Shown here piece by piece: positions 1-12,189 of a stretch of DNA of 64,000 nucleotides. Each line of letters begins with the position of its first letter. Within the stretch, counting starts at the first letter, position 1. Source of the stretch: Dryomyza anilis (taxonomy: Eukaryota; Arthropoda; Insecta; Diptera; Dryomyzidae); assembly GCA_951804985.1 (NCBI GenBank), contig OX638132.1, positions 86,742,696 to 86,806,695 of the forward strand, read 5' to 3'. The translations under genes were made by a program, and so were the position numbers. The notes beneath the pieces are model-generated. The model made no database searches. It worked only from the letters and a program-made list of their open reading frames with translations, and was not told the origin of the DNA.

Positions 1-2652
1 CAACTTTGACCCCTCTACGACGCTCCGTTCTCGAGTTATGAGCGTTTAAAGAAATATTTGAAAGATTCTACGATTCCTTTGGATTCCGTTGATCGATTGG
101 AATGATTTAAAAGACAAATGTAATCTGAAAAATCCACCTATCAAATATGCCAACTTTGACCCCTCTACGACGCTCCGTTCTCGAGTTATGAGCGTTTAAA
201 GAAATGTTTTAAAGATTCTACGATTCCTTTGGATTCCGTTGATCGATTGGAATAATTTAAAAGACAAATTAAATCTGAAAAATCCACCTATAAAATATGC
301 CAACTTTGACCCCTCTACGACGCTCCGTTCTCGAGTTATGAGCGTTTAAAGAAATGTTTCAAAGGTTCTACGATTCATTTGGATTCCGTTGATCAATTGG
401 AATAATTAAAAAGACAAATTAAATCTGCAAAATCCACCTATAAAATATGCCAACTTTGACCCTTCTACGACGCTCCGTTCTCGAGTTATGAGCGTTTAAA
501 GAAATATTTGAAAGATTCTACGATTTCTTTGGATTCCGTTGATCGATTGGAATAATCGAAAAGACAAATTAAATCTGAAAAATCCACCTATAAAATATGC
601 CAACTTTGACCCCTCTACGACGCTCCGTTCTCGAGTTATGAGCGTTTAAAGAAATATTTGAAAGATTCTACGATTTCTTTGGATTCCGTTGATCGATTGG
701 AATAATTGAAAAGACAAATTAAATCTGAAAAATCCACCTATAAAATATTCCAACTTTGACCCCTCTACGACGCTCCGTTCTCGAGTTATGAGCGTTCAAC
801 GAAATATTTGAAAGATTCTACGATTCCTTTGGATTCCGTTGATCGATTGGAATGATTTAAAAGACAAATGTAATCTGAAAAATACACCTATAAAATATGC
901 CAACTTTGACCCCTCTACGACGCTCCGTTCTCGAGTTATGAGCGTTTAAAGAAATGTTTTAAAGATTCTACGATTCCTTTGGATTCCGTTGATCGATTGG
1001 AATGATTTAAAAGACAAATGTAATCTGAAAAATCCACCTATAAAATATGCCAACTTTGACCCCTCTACGACGCTCCGTTCTCGAATTATGAGCGTTTAAA
1101 GAAATGTTTCAAAGATTCTACGATTCCTTTGGATTCCCATGATCGACTGGAATAATTTAAAAGACAAATTAAATCTGAAAAATCCACCTATAAAATATGC
1201 CAACTTTGACCCCTCTACGACGCTCCGTTCTCGAGTTATGAGCGTTTAAAGAAATGTTTTAAAGATTCTACGATTCCTTTGGATTCCCATGATCGACTGG
1301 AATAATTTAAAAGACAAATTAAATCTGAAAAATCCACCTATAAAATATGCCAACTTTGACCCCTCTACGACGCTCCGTTCTCGAGTTATGAGCGTTTAAA
1401 GAAATATTTGAAAGATTCTACGATTCCTTTGGATGCCGTTGATCGATTGGAATAATTTAAAAGATAATTTAAATCTGAAAAATCCACCTATAAAATATGC
1501 CAAGTTTGACCCCTCTACGACGCTCTGTTCTTGAGTTATGAGCGTTTAAAGAAATATTTGAAATATTCTACGATTTCTTTGGATTCCGTTGATTGATTGG
1601 AATAATTTAAAAGACAAATTAAATCTGCAAAATCCACCTATAAAATATGCCAACTTTGACCCCTCTACGACGCTCCGTTCTCGAGTTATGAGCGTTTAAA
1701 GAAATGTTTTAAAGATTTTACGATTCCTTTGGATTCCGTTGATCGATTGGAATAATTTAAAAGACAAATTAAATCTGAAAAATGCACCTAAATTATGCCA
1801 ACTTTGACCCCTCTACGACGCTCCGTTCTCGAGTTATGAGCGTTCAACGAAATATTTGAAAGATTCTACGATTCCTTTGGATTCCGTTGATCGATTGGAA
1901 TAATTTAAAAGACAAATTAAATCTGCAAAATCCACCTCTAAAATATGCTAACTTAGACCCCTCTACGACGCTCCGTTCTCGAGTTATGAGCGTTTAAAGA
2001 AATGTTTTAAAGATTCTACAATTTCTTTTGATTCTGTTGATCGATTGGAATATTTTAAAAGACAAATTAAATCTGCAATATCCACCTATAACATATGCCA
2101 AGTTTGACCCCTCTACGACGCTCCGTTATCGAGCTATGAGCGTTTAAAGAAATATTTGAAAGACTCTACGATTCCTTTGGATTCCGTTGATCGATTGAAA
2201 TAATTTAAAAGACAAATTAAATCTGCAAAATCCACCTATAAAATATGCTAAGTTTGACCCCTCTACGACGCTCCGTTCTCGAGTTATGAGCGTTTAAAGA
2301 AATGTTTTAAAGATTCTTTAAACGGTTGTTAAAGATTCTACGATTCCTTTGGATTCCGTTGAAATCCTAGTATAACCCCTCTACGACGCTCCGTTATCGA
2401 GCTATGAGCGTTTAAAGAAATATTTAAAAGACTCTACGATTCCTTTGGACTCCGTTGATCGATTGGAATAATTTAAAAGACAAATTAAATCTGAAAAATC
2501 CGACTATAATATATGCCAACTTTGACCCCTCTACGACGCTCCGTTCTCGAGGTTTGAGCGTTTTTAGAAATGTTTTAAAGATTCTACGGTTCCTTTGGAT
2601 TCCGTTGATCGATTGGAATAATTTAAAAGACAAATTAAATCTGCAAAATCCC
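1..2652. repeat. 150-bp tandem satellite array, about 17-18 monomers, cut by the left window edge
   Basis: A monomer starting CAACTTTGACCCCTCTACGA recurs every 150 bp (1, 151, 301, 451, 601 and so on), with 148-bp steps after about 1780 and a disrupted unit at 2300-2370. Monomers differ by scattered substitutions. The two units near 1051 and 1201 share the rare variant CCCATGATCGACTGG, which suggests recent local unequal exchange. The best conserved block is CTACGACGCTCCGTTCTCGA followed by GTTATGAGCGTTTAAAG. The reading frames in it are a by-product of the repeat. The array continues off the left edge, so its full length is unknown. Confidence 0.97.
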
Positions 2653-2884
2653 TATGAAATGTAATTATCTGACGACGCACGGAGATAAATGTTCTCATAA
2701 ATCATAAATTATTCGCATAAATTTTGCAAATTTTAATAATGATATCCAGCCAAGAATCATTTGGTTTTTATTCATAATATATGATTAAATATATGATTAT
2801 TACTCATGTTTTATGTACAATGTCATTTTATGTACATATGTCATTTGTAAAGGGTTTTTCAATAAGAGCGCTACAAAAGTTTTT
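2653..2884. other. AT-rich spacer, no gene
   Basis: Simple AT-rich sequence between the satellite and the foldback element. At about 2848 a partial second copy of the foldback terminus (GGGTTTTTCAATAAGAGCGC) precedes the main one. Confidence 0.6.
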
Positions 2885-3164
2885 TTAAGGGTTTTTCAAC
2901 AGGGACGCTACAAAAGTAGAGCGACAGGGACAGCAAACGACGCCATATTTCTTGCCGCTCTTTCTCTTCAGCAAGGTTTGCTATTTCATGATATACGAGC
3001 CACCAACGAGTCGAAATTATTAAAATTTACTACCAAAATTCGAATTCGTATATCTTTCCAATTATGAAATGGAAGAGAAATGTCAAAAGAGCGGCAAGAA
3101 ATATGGCGTCGTTTGTTGTCCCTGTCGCTCTACTTTTGCAGCGTCCCTGTTGAAAAATCCTTTA
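2885..3164. mobile_element. Foldback/MITE derived from a mariner-like element, about 280 bp
   Basis: Two arms of about 90 bp are inverted copies of each other: 2887-2977 starts AAGGGTTTTTCAACAGGGAC and 3073-3163 ends with its complement (GTCCCTGTTGAAAAATCCTT). The same arm occurs twice at 21.3-21.56 kb, where it flanks a fragment of mariner transposase, so this copy is most likely an internally deleted non-autonomous relative. Confidence 0.85.
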
Positions 3165-5581
3165 ATTGGAATAGGTTCTGCAATATATTTTATGATTTTT
3201 TATTCATAATTCATGATTAGCATCCTAATGGAAAAACAAATCCAACGTATTATTCATAAATCATCAGTAAGGAATATTCATCGTGCGTAAATTCTGCTTA
3301 ACTCATAAACATTTTACACAGTATTTTTGTGTTTACTGCACTGCTTTAGTGTAGGTTATTTAAAAAATAAAATTAAAAATACAGAATAGCATAAATTATT
3401 TTTAATATACTCTTATTCTTTTATAATACCCAAACCATCATTTATAGAACTGAGTTCAACTAGTTTAGCATAGCCAAATGAATTGACACTAATCAGTTAT
3501 TAGTGTCCATCAACGCAGAGACTAACTTATAATTAGTATTAAACCCAATGTATTCGAAAATAAAAGAGAAAACATGAAAAATAAATGCTTGAATTGATCG
3601 GCCTTGTACATTATCTTGACCTTATGGACGGCTTTATCTGACACTTTCCCCATATAGAAAATAAAACTATTTCGCAACGCATATAAATCGGGGTCGACAT
3701 GTAAAAAATGTTCAAAGCGATAGAATAATGAGTATGAAATTCAAAAAATTAGAAATACTACCCCATTCAACAGAAAATGTCTGCTAATAAATAAAATTAA
3801 TTTTAAAAAGAAAATACGCAATATTATTGATTTATTGCTGCAGATGCCTACTACACGGGTACTATATGTATGGTATTATTAATACAAGCCAACTAATGAT
3901 GTTAATGGCATAGATATTAAATTGAAAGGTTTAGTACGTATTGTGTTCGTATTTACCTTGGTCTCCACAGGCGGCACTGCTGAAATGTCATGGCAATTTG
4001 GACACCAATAAACCATGACCACGCGAAGAAATTTTTAGAAATAATTGGTATTGAAAGAGGAAATATTTTCAGCAAAGCGGTTGCAAGTCTATTTAAAGCA
4101 TTTTCAAAATGCATGGATACACAGTCGTTGGTGTATTTGGCTGTTTATGGGTAAAAATATATCAAGTTGTAGAATAAAAATAAAAATTGTGTAAAGCATT
4201 CCAAAGAGTTAACAATGCGGTGTATACATTACAGTGTATATTGAAATCGATATATTTTTTTTTGTTCATTGTCTCAATCGATATACGGTAATAAATATTT
4301 AAGATTTTTGTCTAGAGGTTTTGGATTAATGCCCGTAACTTCAACGAGTATATATCTATTGGTGTTCGTACCGAAGAGATATCTCTTACCTATCCGGTGT
4401 TGAAGTTACGGACATAAGAAATACCTTTCTGACGAGGTTCATTAGATCCAATGCATGAATCCGTATTGAGAGTGTGGGAGAGTTCAACTAATTGCTGACT
4501 TAATTAAATTTTGACGGTAATGCAGTTTTAACTAACTAAATGGAACAAAATTGGATGACAGTATACAGACATATGATAATAAATTTATTTCTGACTTAAA
4601 CAATTACCGGTTGCCGAATGGAGATCGTATGAAAACCCTAACAATTTTATTTTGTCATAGTCATTGATACCAATTGCATTAAGAAAACAAGATATTTATA
4701 AAAGTCTTGCTGCAGAACTATTCATATTTTTTAAATATGACATATATGGCCCAAATCGCAGAATATCACCTGACATATGAAATCAAATACTTGTAAAATT
4801 GTTTATAAATCTATCTAAAAGTACACTTCTGTGGTAAGATTTTCAATGTATATAAAAATTTGTGTATGCCTTGTTATTAGGAGTTATGAACGTTTAAAAT
4901 TGTTTGCTTCGTTTCATCGTACGATGAAGTATTTGATTTCATATGTTATCGGAGCAATATATGTTGAAAATGCGTATAAATGTCAGGTGATATTCTACGT
5001 TTTGGGCCATATTCAGATTGTTAGAAAATGTTTGCCATAACAGCAATGAAAATTGTGATATTTACAATAGATTCACAATTTACAAACACCCTAAATTGTG
5101 ATACATTTGAAGCAAATATATTGGCCCTTTTTGACATCGGCTAATATAAAAAATGCAATGGTCGTATTTTGTCTGTACTCTCGAATTATCCACAACAATT
5201 TTTAAATAAAGGTGTCTGAAAGGCTTTAATTCAAAAAATCTCATTTTAATGGTAAAAATAATAAATAAATAAAAATTCATTTGATTCCCTATTTTTAATA
5301 AAAAAAAAACTCTTATGAAGTACATTTCCAAATATTCCGCAACTATTTTCATATTTGTAAGATGTTTAATTGAATCCAAAAAAGTTGGGAACCACTGATT
5401 TAGAATCTAATGATAAACAAGAAATCTATTTATAGATATACAGAGTATTACTAACGTTTTTCTAATTGATCTACTTTTTAAAATATGCATTGTAAATATA
5501 ATTTTGGTACTCTGTTATATAATCAATGTTCAATAAAAAATACTTATGCCCATAATTTGAAAATATCACTACTTCATATTT
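3165..5581. other. AT-rich intergenic DNA without recognisable genes
   Basis: No coding signal, RNA gene or intact element was found. It contains one short palindromic unit at 4331-4411. The small reading frames here (for example 4831-5040 and 5080-5379) have no domain, no composition bias and no splice context. Confidence 0.6.
4331..4411. repeat. Short imperfect palindrome, about 80 bp
   Basis: CCGTAACTTCAACGAGTA on the left is matched by an inverted copy, GGTGTTGAAGTTACGG, on the right, with further complementarity inward (GAGATATCTC at the centre). It could be a tiny foldback element or the remnant of one. Confidence 0.6.
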
Positions 5582-6478
5582 CCCAAGTAACCACTTTGTG
5601 GCAACTTAATTGGTAGCCACACAATTGCCGTTAAAGTGTTTGTTCTAAATCATGCGAAATATACTTATTAGCCACCCAATTGCCAGTCTAAAAGCCACGG
5701 GGCGAGGCTTAGTTGCCACAAATTTCGATCCATTTAAGTGTCGGTTCACCTATTTGAAACTTCAACTGTAATTTCAAATGTGGAGCTTGTGTGGATTAAA
5801 TATAAAAATAATAAAGATCCTACACTGTGCCGTTAACGTGAATGTTTGATGTGTAATAAAACAGCACATAATTTCAAAAATATGCTATGGCATAATATTA
5901 TTAGTCTTTAAGAACAGATTTCGGCAAACTACAACTCTAATTTAACAAACGGTTCAAATTTTCGGGTTAGAACTTATATTCCACCCTCTCTAATTTTAAC
6001 GCGCACCTAAAAAAATGAAAATTGTGAAAAAAATTTAAAATAGTGATTTTTGTTATTTCTCAAATTATACTATTCCGACTGTCCTTTTTTACAGCCCATC
6101 ATTTTGTATATAATAATATACATTTATACCATTTTAAATTTAATTAGCTATATTATTTATAAACATTTTCCTATTAGGTTATTCATTATATACATGCAAC
6201 ATATATGGAACATAATACATTTTATAATTTGCCACTATTTTGCCACTTCATAACAACAAAGTTAGCTCCGCCCATTATCGTATATGTTCCATTATCGGAA
6301 TGTATGACTTATATATCACAGCATTGTGACATATTAATGGCATTTGTTCCTTACATGTTCTTAGCCACCGCTTTGCAACTAAAAATTACTAGTTTGCAAC
6401 ACTGGTGTTAGAGGTAACTTAAAAGCTACACATTTGCCACAAGAGTTTGTGGCAATTGTCGAGCCGTGGTTACTTGGG
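5582..6478. mobile_element. DNA transposon-like element with 13-bp inverted ends, about 0.9 kb
   Basis: It starts CCCAAGTAACCAC (5582-5594) and ends with the exact complement GTGGTTACTTGGG (6466-6478). Many GTGGCA/TTGCCA words lie just inside both ends, as expected of subterminal transposase-binding repeats. No transposase is readable inside. I could not identify a clear target duplication, so the superfamily is open. Confidence 0.75.
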
Positions 6479-7111
6479 TTAGAGTATGGTTATTCTTATT
6501 GCATACTCCTATTACTTCGTTAAAGTTAGTAATTTTGCTCGTTAGTTTTAACTATGGTCTACATAACCATAAACTATTTTCTTAGTTTTATTAGATTTGA
6601 AATGCTAAAAAATCATCTTAGAAAAATCAAAATTTATCAAATATCTTAAATACATATAGGAATATTAATATTTCTTAGTATATTGTAATTAGTACTGATA
6701 ATTTAAAGAAAAACTGCATTTACAGATTTTTAAAAACTAGTTGGTTAAGGGTCTGTGTTTTTTTGTGTTCTAAAGAGTGTATGAAAAGGTCCTAAAACGA
6801 CGATAACATTTTTTTAACGTTACGTAATAGAAAAAACTATGTAAGCAGTCAAAATCGGCAACCGGAAATTATAGAAAATTGATGTATATGATGTCCATGG
6901 CACAAAAAAGTCTCTTTTTGTTGAGTAGTGTTATTTATTAAAATGTTATTTATTAAAAAAGGAACTTACGTTATAAACATTTTTCAAACGTATAAATATG
7001 ATCCGTTTGAACTAGTAATGCGGACTAGCGTAATTCAAAGTTTTTTTTAATTTCATTTATGATCTCGACAATTTGCTAAAAAAACGAACTCGTTCTCGAA
7101 TACCTATACGA
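6479..7111. other. AT-rich DNA with a diverged dispersed repeat
   Basis: 6650-6960 shares blocks with 49120-49330 (AGAAAAACTGCATTTACAG, TTGTTGAGTAGT) and with 58270-58440 (TGAAAAGG.CCTAA, ATGTAATAGAAAAAACTA), so it is an old multicopy repeat. No gene is visible. Confidence 0.55.
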
Positions 7112-7366
7112 CTACCGCATAGTGTACCCAAACGCTCTGAAATCGGGTAAAATTCATTTACAATTTTTGAAAAAATTTTCATGAAAATAAAATATCTACT
7201 TTACTGATTTTTATTCCCATAACCATAAAAGTAACAATCTCTAATATCAAAACTTAAGTTCTCTCAAGAATTCTTTACACTACAAATTTTTAAAATCGGT
7301 TGAGTGATTCCGAAAATATTGAATTTCACCCGACTTTAGAGCGTTTGGGCACACTGTGTACCGTAG
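7112..7366. mobile_element. MITE with about 40-bp inverted ends, 255 bp
   Basis: The left arm (CTACCG then AGTGTACCCAAACGCTCTGA and AATCGGGTAAAATTC) is matched by an inverted right arm (GAATTTCACCCGACTTTAGA then GCGTTTGGGCACACTGTG). The arms are imperfect, so this is not a recent insertion. There is no coding capacity. Confidence 0.75.
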
Positions 7367-7805
7367 GCAATTAAGTTCTATATTTTGACTGTATAATAAA
7401 TAATGAAACAGACGAAAACAAATTTTAAATATTTCTGAAATTTTAATTTTGAAATAGAAAATTTCAAAATAAATGAGCCTATTCTAAAAATGTCGTTTGA
7501 AATCTCCGCTTTACAAGATAATATTTAAGGAAACCCCTAATGATGATGCAGAAAAACTAAATTTTACTCGATTTGGAAAATTTCATTCTCGAACGCAAAC
7601 CATTGCAAATAAAGTTTACCGAATTTTGGTATTCTACATTATTTTGTAACGGGTTTTTTCTTTATACTTAAAAAAATTTTAAAATGTTTTTTTATGAATA
7701 TCCTAAGAATGTTCCCTAACAAAACCATATCAAATTTAAAAAAAAAAACAAAATCAAAAATGTCCTCTAGCAGTATATTTTTTGTAAAAACTTTTTCGTA
7801 GTTTT

Positions 7806-7992
7806 AGCCGGCCTCAGCAGTCCAGAGGTAGCGCGCTGGACTTGCATTCTGAAGGTCTCGGGTTCAAATCCCGGCTTGGGCATGGGCGCTCGTGGTGATA
7901 TTAACGACAAAATTGTAGGGAATAGATTTCACAGTACAATGGATATAGTCTGTCTGAGTGCTGTGGATCTTAGTAGATATTCCAAAAAAAAA
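7806..7992 (+). mobile_element. tRNA-derived SINE (family 1), full-length-like copy
   Basis: The head resembles a tRNA: an A-box-like GAGGTAGCGCGCTGG, an anticodon-like loop TTGCATT, and a B box GGTTCAAATCC at 7861-7871. It is followed by an unrelated body ending GTGGATCTTAGTAGATATTC and an A11 tail. The flanks TAGTTTTAG and TAGTTTCAG are a plausible, slightly decayed target duplication. A second copy sits at 22682-22806. It is not called a tRNA gene because the acceptor arm does not pair well and a body plus A tail follows. Confidence 0.85.
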
Positions 7993-9816
7993 AAGGTCCT
8001 AGTTTCAGTAAGACGACGTGTTAGAAAAATTAAATTATACATACAAATTTGAATCAGTGTAATATTTATATCCTAAAAGCTATCCTTTTTTATAAAGTTA
8101 TTCTAATCTTCCATTATATCGTTGAGACAATGAACTTTAATATATTGAAATATTTTCATTATTTTGTCTATATAATAATATTGTGTATTGTTTTAACTAC
8201 TAAAATAATTATTCAGCATTCTAAAACTGTAACTAGAATAGTGCTATTTAAACTGCTAAAAGTTGAAAGTATTTAAAATATAAGAAAGAAACAAAATATT
8301 GATACACATACCTAGTACACGCTAAACCACCGAGGCACTCCAGGGCTGCCAACATTCACACTGTCAAATGAAACATTAGTGAATGCTGAACTTTGAGCAG
8401 AATCCACTTGATTTTCCAAAATCTTTATTTATTTTTGAAATATCACACTCAAAGTTATATAGTACAGCTGAACGTTTATATGTTGTTGGCTGATGAAAGC
8501 GTAAATTTAACTTTTTTCTTTTTGTTTTACTTTGGTTTTTAGCACACTTTCTTGTCTTTGTTAACTTTACACGTGTTTACACTATTTGTAATATTTACTT
8601 CGCTGTGTGTTTTAATGTAAAAACACAATTTATAATTTGTTTAATTTTTTGCCAATTATTTTAAACCTTTTCAATGCAAAAAAAAAAGAAAAATACAGAT
8701 AAACATTTATTACAATTTTCCGAAATACTTTAAGCACACACACACACAATTTTTATTGCTTTTATTATCGTTGCTATGTTTCCGAAATTATTTCGTTTTC
8801 CATTTTGTTTCGTACACTTTGTAAATAGAAATTTTGAGCTACGTTATATTTTATGTATTTTTGCTCTCTCTCTCTTTTAAATTCGCGCACGTCAATTACT
8901 CTCTGCGATACGCTCTCACACATACGCTCTCGTTGGTACTCTGCCGCTGGTCATTTACTCAAAGCTCTACTCATACAAAAATCAACACTAAAGTATACAA
9001 AAGGACTATTTTGTCCTTTTTATTATTTCAATTTAAGTGAATATATTACATTTGTTTATAAACGCCTTTAACACAATGGGCGTTTCAGTGAAAATTGCTT
9101 TATTTTTCAATATCGTTTAGCATATAATTCCATAGCGCTTTTTCGAAAATACTTTAAAATAAATTTAAAATTTTTAAAATTGTGTCTGCAATGTATTGAA
9201 GTGTCTTTAATTTTTTTAATCTCTTAATACATTTTTTATTTGTAAGATTAAAAACTATTCAAAGCCATAATCTCTTTTTAATATTGACCAAACTAACCAC
9301 ACATTCGATGGCATTTATCCTATGAACTCCTACCGAGTTGGCAATTTTTAGATTTGGCCTCAGGCCAAATGCAGCAAAGGAGTGCGATACATTTGAAGCC
9401 AATTAGTGGTTGTCTTACAACGTACATCTATAATAAAATTTGATTTATAAAAATACATTTGTTTTCGTGTACGTTCAGTAACCTCTCAGAGTTGCACAAA
9501 CTCATAATGTATTGGTATTATTTAGAATCTAATTTGAAGATGTGGTAGCATTTCTTATATTTGTTTAATGTATTGAAATTTATTTTTATTGTTTTATTCG
9601 TAGCACAGTTTTCATGTAGCCATGGAATTAAATTGTATATTGATCAAACTTATTTCAAATGTTTTGTTAAATTAGAAATAACTACTAAAATTAATGAATC
9701 ATAGTATGCTGTATAATCGACGACACTACAGAATCAATTAGACTGAATTTGGATATTATGACTAACGCATTCTTCCAATCCCATGCCAAAAGAGTATTTT
9801 CTAGTGCGTTTATAAA
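7993..9816. other. AT-rich intergenic DNA; possible promoter/exon on the minus strand at 8.3-9.0 kb
   Basis: No protein gene can be supported. On the minus strand a strong splice donor (TACTAG|GTATGT, near 8310) lies downstream of TATA-like sequence near 8460, and a CT run (GAGAGAGAG on the minus strand) lies at 8861-8876. This could be a promoter with a non-coding first exon, but no partner exon was found. Confidence 0.35.
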
Positions 9817-9989
9817 CACTCAGAAATAAATTGGTCAATAGGGTAATTTATTGATTCAATAGTATACAAAATTAAATATTTTCATATAAACACAAAAGCA
9901 ATTTAACAGTATTTTATAGTATTTTGTAGTATTTAATGAGGTTTACCTATTAAAATAATAGTTTATCCTATTAACTAATTTTAATAACA

Positions 9990-10886
9990 ACCAGTTGGGA
10001 AGGTTAGATCACATGTGAAATTTTAAAGTAGGGACATTTTATAGTAGGTTTTATTATGATAGTTAGGATTATTAAAATTATAGTCGATCTAAGCCGGCTA
10101 TAAATACCCTACACCCAGAAAAAAATACTGTGTAAATAATAGTTTTTTACTATTAAAAATAGTCAATAGGATAAATTATTATTTTAATCGGAAAATACCA
10201 TTAAATACTAGAAAATACCATGACATTGCCATTGGGTTTATATGAAAATATTTATTTGTTGTATAATATTAAATCATTAATTGTCCTATTGACTAATTTC
10301 AATGAGATTTGAGGGAATTTTTGTCTGGGTGTACACATATGTGTGGTTACCATTTAAAGTGGTATATAGGTCATCAGGGATTACGAATCCTGAAAATAAC
10401 TACACACTTACAATCGCTGAAGAATTTCCATTCATTTGATACCCATATTTACAAATGGGTAGGTGTACCGAATTTCGAACCACAAGTCATTTTGATGGAA
10501 AACATTATTTTCATGTATTTGAGCATAAAGTCAATATATATATGACCAAAAAAGTTTACCTAAGCACGTATACAGTAAAATGGATCTGTATATGTAAATT
10601 TTATATGAGATATTTGAATATAAATGGTCAGATCACAGTCACAATGGACCGATCTAGCACATACAGCGTAGGTGTATAAGTAATCTAAATTATCAGTTTC
10701 ATCCATCTAACTCTTCAATTTTTTAAGTAGTAGGGATTTCTACAGACAGACAGACGGTCATCGCTAAATTGATCATGCTGATCAAGAATATATATACTTT
10801 TCCATACCGGAAATGCTGCCTTCTGGGTGTTACAAACGGCGTAACAAACTGAATATACCCTTTCACTCTTAGTGTAGGGTATAAAA
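9990..10886 (+). mobile_element. Dispersed repeat family E ('TATACCCTACAC' family), copy 1
   Basis: It begins CCAGTTGGGAAGGTTAGATC and ends CTTAGTGTAGGGTATAAAA. A near-identical copy at 30419-31155 fixes the boundaries. Internal landmarks are a short CAGACAGACAGACGG run and the word GATCATGCTGATCAAGAATA. There is no coding capacity, and the transposon class is unknown to me. This copy is 220 bp longer because of the nested MITE at 10112-10331. Confidence 0.8.
10112..10331 (-). mobile_element. MITE family C, copy 2, nested in family E
   Basis: It is 220 bp, starts CACCCAGAAAAAAATACTG and ends GTCTGGGTG, and is flanked on both sides by TA. The second family E copy (about 30510) reads straight through as ACCCTACACATATG, which is the exact pre-insertion site with a single TA. 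It is in the opposite orientation to copies 1, 3 and 4. TA target duplication points to Tc1/mariner-type mobilisation. Confidence 0.92.
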
Positions 10887-11500
10887 AACTATTGATTTTA
10901 TAGTATTTTTTCTGAGTGTATGTAATAGGTCGATGCTCTAAGCCTATAATTAAAAGCTTAGCAAAGTATGCCATATTTTTTAAAATGAACTAAACAAACG
11001 ATTGATGTGTAGGCAAAGTAGTTTTGAGAAAATACAATAAGAAGCATCAGACATGGTAGTTTAGTTCTTGCAGCGTCGTTTTTGTTCTTCTAGGGTCAGC
11101 CTTGTTTCGAAATTTGAATATTTTCGAATGAAGAAAATGACATTCGTTCCGAATTATGAAAAAGACTGCGCATTTATTGCAATCTAAGTTGTTGCATAGT
11201 AATGCTAATCTTGTTATTGTACTTTTATCCTTCATATTCCGATTAATAAGATAGCTATCATGACCTGATTATGATCATCTCAACACTGATTGTTTTATAT
11301 CGTCGGTGATACTGAAATATCAACTAATATCACGAATACTGCTTACTCAAAGAATTTTAGAGAAGAAAAAAAAACTCTTTGGAGTCTCAATTCTGCGCTT
11401 ACTTCATGTAAACCAGGATAAAATTGATTTCAGTTTCTGGTTAAACTATATTGCGAGTATACAACTCCAATTCATCTCAAAATAATATAAGAATATAAAA

Positions 11501-11785
11501 CATCGGTAACTCAGTAGTTAGTGCGTTGGACTGCGAGCTGAAAGCCTGGACTGGGGCTAACAACATCTTTTTATAGAAACATTTTTCTAACCGCGCTACC
11601 TCTCGGCAGCAAACCTACGAGAGTAAAATATTCCCTATGAAAAGCTCTCACCCGCCGTTCGGATTCGGCAATAAACTGTAGGTCCCACCACTTTGAATAC
11701 AAATATAACACGCACAGCTCAAAATGGTGAGAGAGCTCCGCCTAAGTTCTTATAGGACTGTAGTGCCAAACTATTATTATATTAA
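11501..11785 (+). mobile_element. tRNA-derived SINE (family 2), copy lacking its B box
   Basis: The head CATCGGTAACTCAGTAGTTA then GTGCGTTGGACTGCGAGC is tRNA-like. Relative to the copy at 46870, the segment carrying the B box (GGTCCCAGGTTCAAG) is deleted. The body (CTCTCACCCGCCGTTCGG, GTAGGTCCCACCACTTTGA) and the ATT-repeat tail (ACTATTATTATATTAA) match the other copies. Confidence 0.85.
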
Positions 11786-11968
11786 AACATCGGAGTACCT
11801 AAAATTAAGGGTTTTTAAAAACATTCTAAGAATTTGTCTGTACCCAGTTTTTTTAGATCAATTTGTTTACGGTTTTTATTTATATTTGAATATCATATTT
11901 GCATATCATATTGTCATAATATTTTTTAAATTTATTTAAAGGTTTCATTCCCATATTACATGGTACTA

Positions 11969-12189
11969 CACCCAGAAAAAAAATTCCTCAAATCCCATTT
12001 AAATTGGTCAAAAGTACAATTATTGATTTAATAGTATACAAAAAATAAATCTGTTCAAATAAAGTCAATGGCAATGTCATAGTATTTTCTAGTACTTAAT
12101 GGTATTTTCCGATTAAAAAAATAATTTATCCTGTTGACTATTTTTAATAGTAAAAAAACTATTATTTATATAGTATTTTTTTCTGGGTG
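11969..12189 (+). mobile_element. MITE family C, copy 3
   Basis: It is 221 bp, starts CACCCAGAAAAAAAATTCC and ends TTTTTTTCTGGGTG, with TA on each side. It is intact at both ends and has no coding capacity. Confidence 0.9.

Larger units (their letters stand above)
9817..10918. mobile_element. MITE family C ('CACCCAG'), copy 1, split by an inserted element
   Basis: The two ends of one MITE lie at 9817-9990 (CACTCAGAAATAAATTGGTC...) and about 10885-10918 (...TTTTTTCTGAGTG followed by TA). Between them is a 0.9-kb dispersed repeat (9990-10886), which itself holds another copy of the same MITE. Comparison with the intact copies at 11969 and 16957 shows that the two halves are contiguous parts of one element. 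Confidence 0.8.

Noticed and set aside
1..2652. Regular repeats resembling a CRISPR array
   Set aside because: The full 150-bp unit is repeated with no unique spacers; this is satellite DNA in an insect genome.
2424..2664. 69-residue frames on both strands
   Set aside because: They are translations of satellite monomers and repeat the same peptide.
7806..7881. Possible functional tRNA gene
   Set aside because: The acceptor stem pairs poorly, the head continues into a repeated body with an A tail, and a second copy exists; it is a SINE head.
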